From contig OY282560.1 in assembly GCA_958295665.1 (NCBI GenBank), positions 192,388,061 through 192,452,060 on the forward strand: DNA of 64,000 nt, read 5' to 3'. Made by a program: the position numbers and the translations under genes. This DNA is from Tipula vernalis. Lineage: Eukaryota > Arthropoda > Insecta > Diptera > Tipulidae. The notes below the pieces were generated by a model. That model saw nothing but the letters and a program-made list of their open reading frames with translations. It was not told the origin of the DNA and ran no database searches. Positions 58,621-64,000 of the stretch are shown piece by piece (the first letter of the stretch is position 1; every line of letters begins with the position of its first letter).

Positions 58621-61607
58621 GTTTTAATACAGACAAATCAAGAGCTGGCCATTCGAGGGGAATTACCAACATCAAATTGCGATCGCGAATAGACAAAAGC
58701 TACATAACAGATGTAGCCGCCTTAATTGTACCAAACATCACCTCTAATCTACCATTGAAAGTTTTGGAAACGGACACCCGCTGAAGCACTACCGCAAGCC
58801 GATCCTACTTTCAACCAACCTGGCTCCATAGATATACTGCTGGGCTGCACAACACAATATAGTGGCATTAAATACCAAGTTTGGCTGGATTATAGGAGGC
58901 TTGAGCCAGCCAACCCAAATTGACGAGTCGACAACACAGGTTTGTAGGTTTGTTTAACAATAGAGGAAGAAGTCAACATCGACCGCCTTCTGAGAAGATT
59001 TTTGGGAAATTGAGGAAGTCGTCTGTCCACCAATGTATACTACCGAGGAGAAAAATTGTATTACCACCTAAAATAATACAACAACTGGAAATGGCCAAGG
59101 AAGACTAGTAGTTTAATTACCGTTTAAACGCAATGCACCGCAGCTATTAGATTCAATAAACCATGCTTCACGAAGATTCTTTGCATTAGAGAAGAAGTTA
59201 TCAAACAATGGATCGCTTTACCTGCAGTATGCCATTCATTAAAGAATACTTAGAATTGGGTCATATGGAACTCATTCCCAAAAATGAAATCATCAAACCA
59301 AGTGGAAAGACATTCTACGTGCCACATCATGGAGTTTTAAAAGAATCCAGTACTGCAACAAAGTTGCGTGTGGTGTTTGATGGTTAAGCCAAGACGACAA
59401 CCGGAAATTCTTTAAACGACGAACTCATGATAGGTCCTACTGTACAGCAGAACAACGCAGAAATACGCCTAAGGTACAGGAAGTACAATTTTGTGGAGAG
59501 ACTCACCTACCAAGCAGTTAGACTATTATCGCTTGCTTACCGTGACTTATGGTACTTCATCGGCTCCGTTTCTGACAACATACAGTTTTCAATACATAGC
59601 TGATCAAATCATGGAGATTTATCATACAGCAGCAAAGGTTATTAAGAACGATTTTTACGTGGATGACTTGATGTCGGGGCCAATACACTAGAAGAAGCAC
59701 TAAATTTGCAAAAATAGCTGATTAACGCCGTGCAACCGTTCGGTTTATGCTTGCGAAAATGGCCTGCTAACTATGCTGATTTATTTTTTAAAACACTTAT
59801 CGGAGAAAGATTTAGAAATATCTTGCAAAAAATTGCATGATGGTCTCAAAACAATCTCTACTTTAGGCATCTATTACCAACCAAAGCAAGATATTTTCAA
59901 ACTCCGAGTCAATCTACCTAAGCCCTTCCGCACAACGAAAAGACAGCTGTTATCTGAGGCCTCACGGCTTTTTGATCCCATTGGTTGGTTAGCACCGATA
60001 ACAATAATTATTAAAAGTTTATTTCAGCAGTTGTGATTAAAAAAGGACTGGACTGGGAAGATGAGATATTAGATAGACATTTCGCGGTATGGTCTGCGTT
60101 TCGCGACAACCTCAAATTTATTGAAAACTTTAATATACCAAGATGGCTCAATACAGAAGAAATCTTCGAAATCCATGTATTTGCCGCTGCATCAAAAGAA
60201 GCGTATGCTGCAGTATTGTATTCAAGGACCATAATATCAAACGGAAAGGTCAGTGTTAATCTCATCACATCAAAAACCAAGTTTAGCATTCCCAAACTGG
60301 AACTATGCGCAGCAACTCTTCTTACTAAGATATTGGAATCTACACTTTATCATTGATACTTTCCTTCACACCAAAAATATTTCTATACTCCGACTCAACC
60401 TTAGTACTAAATTGGTTATCTAAGCAGCCAAATACCTGGCCGACATATATAGAAAACCGAACCAGCCTAATTTTGACCGCCACGAGTCGCTACCAATGGC
60501 ATCATGTAAGCTCCAAAGGGAATCCCGCCGATTGCACTTCCAGAGGCAGGGGGCAGAAGAGTTAAAAGACTACGATTTGTGGTGGAGAGGCCCACCATTT
60601 TTGCAGTATGAACCAATTTATTTGAAAGCAGATGTTGACGAAGTAAAATCACCTGAAGATGAGGGTTTAGAAAATGCAGTTACCATGATGTGTAATGTTT
60701 AGAGTGCAACGATTTTACGAAACAGATAGAGCTAATGGCAAGCAGAGTATCCAAATATTTAATTAAATTGCGAGTTCTAGTAAGAATACGTAGGCTGCGA
60801 CTCTATACAAACAATATTCACAACCAATCCGAGATTAGAACGATTTCAGTTGATGAAATCTTGTGGGCTAAGAGAAAAATATTATCATTAATCAACCGTC
60901 AACGATTTAGAGCAGAAATAGATCTGCTTAACTAGGGTATCCATCCAACAAAAGGAAATTTATTAAATTTTTTTCATTTCTAGATAGTAATGGGCTTTTA
61001 AGAGTTAGTGGGTGATTGACTAATGCACCGATTCAATATGACACCAAGCATCCCATTATTTTGCCGGGAGAACACCCGACTATCGAGAAAATGGTTGCCT
61101 ACCTACACGTTAACCTACTACATGCTGTACCATCCCAATTATTGACTTACATAAGGCAAAAATTTCAAATACTTAGAGCAAGAGCATTGATGAAGAAGGT
61201 TATATACAAATGTTTTAAGTGTCACCGGTAGAAGCTGAAAGAACAAGCCCAATTAATGGGACAACTACCTAACTCGAGAGTATCACTGCTGAGCCCATTT
61301 ATACGAAGTGGAGTAGATTACGCGGGCCCTTACTCAATAAAAGCGCATCAACAGAAGAATTCCAGAATAATCAAGGGGTATCTGTCTATTTTTGTCTACA
61401 TAGCAACAAATGCTGTGCATCTTGAACTGGTGAAAGATCTAAGCACCGAAATATTTTTAAATGCATTAACGAGATTCCAACACGCTACCAACGCTACCAA
61501 TTAACTGCTCCAGCTGCGCCGACTTTCGGAGGTTTGTGTGTAGCCCCTGTGAAATCGACCTAATTTCACCTTAGACGAATCATTGGAGACACCATCCTCA
61601 ATTATGA
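58621..61607 (+). pseudogene. BEL/Pao pol remnant (PR, RT, RNase H, integrase N-part)
   Basis: Protease rest to about 59100. RT: MPFIKEYLELGHMELIPK (59231-59285), FYVPHHGVLKESSTATKLRV (59317-59376), TVTYGTSSAPFL (59540-59575) and DFYVDDLMSGP (59651-59683). The catalytic YVDD is kept. RNase H: FEIHVFAAASKEAYAAVLYS (60166-60225), KLELCAATLL, FLYSDSTLVLNWLS (60370-60412). Integrase: FIRSGVDYAGPYSIKAHQQK (61298-61360), IATNAVHLELVKDLSTE (61400-61450), then a deletion and APTFGGLCVAPVKS (61515-61560) and LRRIIGDTILNYED to 61607, where a LINE is inserted. Numerous stops and shifts. The order identifies BEL/Pao beyond doubt. Confidence 0.9.
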
Positions 61608-62156
61608 GGATACTTACCTTTCTCAAACAAATAGAAGAGTCCTACTTAATAAGTTCTTACTTTTTAAAATAGTTAATAGTTATCTCCACACAACTCTACT
61701 GACAAAAATTAATTTTTACGCCCCGGCTTACAGGACTTTCCTCGTGCAGTTGTTTCTACCATCGTTTCTAGAACAAATTTGGCGATGTCTTCAATTATTA
61801 ATAGACTGGAATCCAACCATATGATCAACTTTGCAGATTTCGACCTATTCAACATGTCTCTCTGTCGGTGTTTCGGAAAAGATGTAAATCTGTATTTTTC
61901 AAGAATAGTACTGCTACTTAAGGTGCTATAGTAAAATTAACACAACTTAGGCTTCACAGTTTTCACTCCATTGGTGTTTTCATCATTTTTGTATTATTGT
62001 TATTATTTCTAAAATTATTATTATTTTTTTTTAATTTTCTTTCTGAAATTATCAGTTTAAATATGTATTGATGTATTTTTTCCATTTAAAATATTGCAGC
62101 ATGTAATTGGGTTAATCCTGTATGCTGCCCAGTTGTCAATAAAAAATAAATAAATA
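61608..62156 (+). mobile_element. 5'-truncated LINE 3' end inserted in BEL/Pao integrase
   Basis: Begins with coding sequence RRVLLNKFLLFKIVNSYL and LLTKINFYAP, then (shifted) TNLAMSSIINRLES and DLFNMSLCRC, matching the C-terminus of Jockey/I-type ORF2. A 3' UTR ends ATGCTGCCCAGTTGTCAATA followed by AAATAAATAAATAAA. BEL integrase resumes immediately (IEAVLNSRPLCKK). No target duplication could be fixed. Confidence 0.8.
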
Positions 62157-62609
62157 AATTGAAGCAGTGCTAAATTCCCGGCCACTATGTAAAAAAGATG
62201 ATTCCGAAGATCCTCTGACACCCGCACATTTTTAAATAAGCCACGCACTGACATTACAACCCGAACCAAACTTAAACGCGACAAAAAATAACCGGCTTAC
62301 TAGATGGCAGATGCTTCAGAAGATGCTACAACATTTTTGGCAACGCTGGCACACTGGATATTTGACATCACTAAATAAATTGTAAAAATTTAACCAAGTC
62401 AAAGCATAGCCACGGATCAATGACATTAATATACTAAAGAATGAACACACACCACCAGCACAATGGGCAATAACAAAAATTATTGATGTACATCCAGGTT
62501 CTGATAAATTAGTCAGAGTTGTAACACTTCAAACGTCCAAGGGCACATACAAGCGGCCAATCAATAAAATGTGTTTACTACCCAAGATTGACCCCAGTGA
62601 GTCGAAAAT
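62157..62609 (+). pseudogene. BEL/Pao integrase C-terminal part
   Basis: IEAVLNSRPLCKKDDSEDPL (62160-62220) continues the integrase interrupted by the LINE. NRLTRWQMLQKMLQHFWQRW (62290-62350), PPAQWAITKIIDVHPGSDKL (62451-62510) and KRPINKMCLLPKIDPS (62550-62600) form the C-terminal domain. It ends just before the 3' LTR. Confidence 0.88.
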
Positions 62610-62725
62610 TGTAAATTTTAAAATTTGTGGAATTATTAAATAAAAACTTATAACGTTTATTGGGAAATTAATATTTTTATTTTTCCGTCAATAAATAAAT
62701 GAATAAATTTAATTTTGGAGTTACA
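62610..62725 (+). repeat. 3' LTR of BEL/Pao element (116 bp)
   Basis: TGTAAATTTTAAAATTTGTG to TTAATTTTGGAGTTACA. Compared with the 5' LTR it has a 3-base insertion (TTA after AACGTT region) and a few substitutions, consistent with moderate age. Confidence 0.9.
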
Positions 62726-64000
62726 TAAGTAATTAGTAAGAAGTAATTAATAAATAGAAGTAAGAAGTAATTAATAAATATAGAACTGTATGCAGCATAT
62801 GTGTTTTTTAAAGGTAGTCAGTTTCCATCTTAAATTTTTAAATATTTTCGATTGAGATTTAATTGTAAAGTTATATTTGTAATTTAATTTCTAGAAAATC
62901 ATGAATTAATTTTAAAACATTTTGGAAATTAGTTATTTAATTTTTAAATTAGAATAGAACTTCTAGAAGAGAAAGTGACATTTTAAAATGCACTGGCCAT
63001 TGTAGATTTAGTTTTAAAATTAGAACTAAAATGAAATTTTTTATATTTAGTTTGAATATTAAAATGGAACAGAAAAAATATAAAGATTTTATTTTAAAAT
63101 GAAAGTGGAATATTTTTGAATATTGAGATTTAACTTAAAAGTTTAAACGTTGGAAAAAAATACTTAATTTAAAAATATTCTGGGAATTTATGATTTAAAT
63201 TCAAAACTACAATAAAACTTCAAGAATTAGAATATAACTTTTGGAATTTAATTTTAAAATTAGAATGGAACACAGAAAATACGACGATTTAATTTTAAAA
63301 TATTTTTGAAAATGAATGTTTAATTTTAAAATAAGTATGCGATTTCTGGAAAAAAAAAGATTTAATTTTTAAATTGTAACGAAAATTGAGATTACATTTA
63401 ACATTAGGATTAACAGAGTTTCGGAAAAGTACTTCTTTATTTTTAAAATTAGAATGGAATTCTTTTAAAAAACAAAACTTTCGATAAATCTTAAAACTCT
63501 AATAGAAATTTAGTAAAAGGAAAATGTAATTTTAAAACATTTTGGAATGTATAGATTTAATTTTAAAATAAAAATTAGAAAAGAATTTGTGAAAGTTTAA
63601 TTTTAAAGTTTAATATTTAAGCTACAATAAAATTTCTTGAAAAGTAAAGTTTAATTTTTAAATCTTTCGAAAAATGAAGATTTAATTATAAAATGAATGA
63701 TTAAAAAAAAATTATATTTAAAATTGGGATTGGGTTTCTGAAATGGTAAGAGTTAGTTTTAATATATTTTAAAGATTTGTGATTTCATTTTAAAATTAGA
63801 ATAGAATTTAAGTAAACGGAAGATTAAATTTTAAAATATTCTACAAAGCGTTGATTTATTTTTGAAATAAGTTTATTTAATTTAAAAATTAGAACAGAAT
63901 ACAAACAATTTTAAGATTTAACTTTAAAATATTTTCGAAAATGGGGATTTAATTTTAAAATTAGAATAGAATTTTGGAAAGAAAATATTTAATTTTATAA
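62726..64000. repeat. Degenerate AT-rich short-period repeat
   Basis: From about 62880 to the window edge, the words ATTTAATTTTAAAATTAGAAT and GGAAT/GAAAAT alternate with TTTTAAAATATTTT.GAAAATG at intervals of very roughly 50-60 bp. The copies are diverged and spacing varies. No open frames. The repeat continues beyond the window. Confidence 0.65.

Overview
This window looks like insect DNA, probably from a fly-like genome: it is very AT-rich, introns inside the transposons are about 60-85 nt, and the element mix is BEL/Pao, Ty3/gypsy, R1/LOA/Jockey-type LINEs, piggyBac, PIF/Harbinger, Tc1/mariner including a DD37E type, and hAT-like ends. I found no convincing intact host gene. Almost every protein-coding trace is a broken transposable element, and two blocks of a satellite repeat are present, so the best reading is repeat-dense, possibly pericentromeric, heterochromatin. 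The species call is inference.

Layout: 1-2149 is the 3' end of a Ty3/gypsy element (RNase H tail, integrase, LTR with a tRNA-like insert). 2823-5094 is a minus-strand BEL/Pao element lacking protease and RT. 5095-10242 (minus) is a long decayed gene of a large uncharacterised protein with Cys/His modules at the N-terminus and a C-terminal domain with the residue pattern of FEN1/XPG-type nucleases. 12751-16894 (minus) is a Ty3/gypsy element carrying a near-perfect 168-bp inverted duplication of part of itself. 17003-20380 mixes LINE pieces with satellite block 1. 20527-23018 is a second BEL/Pao copy without RT. 26216-32940 is satellite block 2, with a 348-bp period in its best-preserved part; it is interrupted by a MITE, a piggyBac with perfect TTAA duplication, and a mariner fragment. 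33512-36541 is a PIF/Harbinger element with both genes (DDE transposase on plus, Myb/SANT-like partner on minus) and a nested MITE-like palindrome. 40500-41990 holds a Tc1-like fragment and a LINE 3' end. 42933-43977 (minus) is a nearly full-length DD37E mariner. 46983-49142 (minus) is a second uncharacterised transposase-like protein. 49355-53784 is a Ty3/gypsy element with two 165-bp LTRs. 57133-62725 is a BEL/Pao element with very short LTRs and a LINE 3' end inserted in its integrase. The window ends in a degenerate AT-rich short-period repeat.

The strongest candidates for something undescribed are the FEN1-like protein family (5.1-10.2 kb) and the DDE-like protein (47-49 kb). The most striking non-coding structures are the 168-bp foldback (15.2-15.75 kb), a 23-bp perfect hairpin at 37.43 kb, and the 348-bp higher-order satellite that served as piggyBac target.
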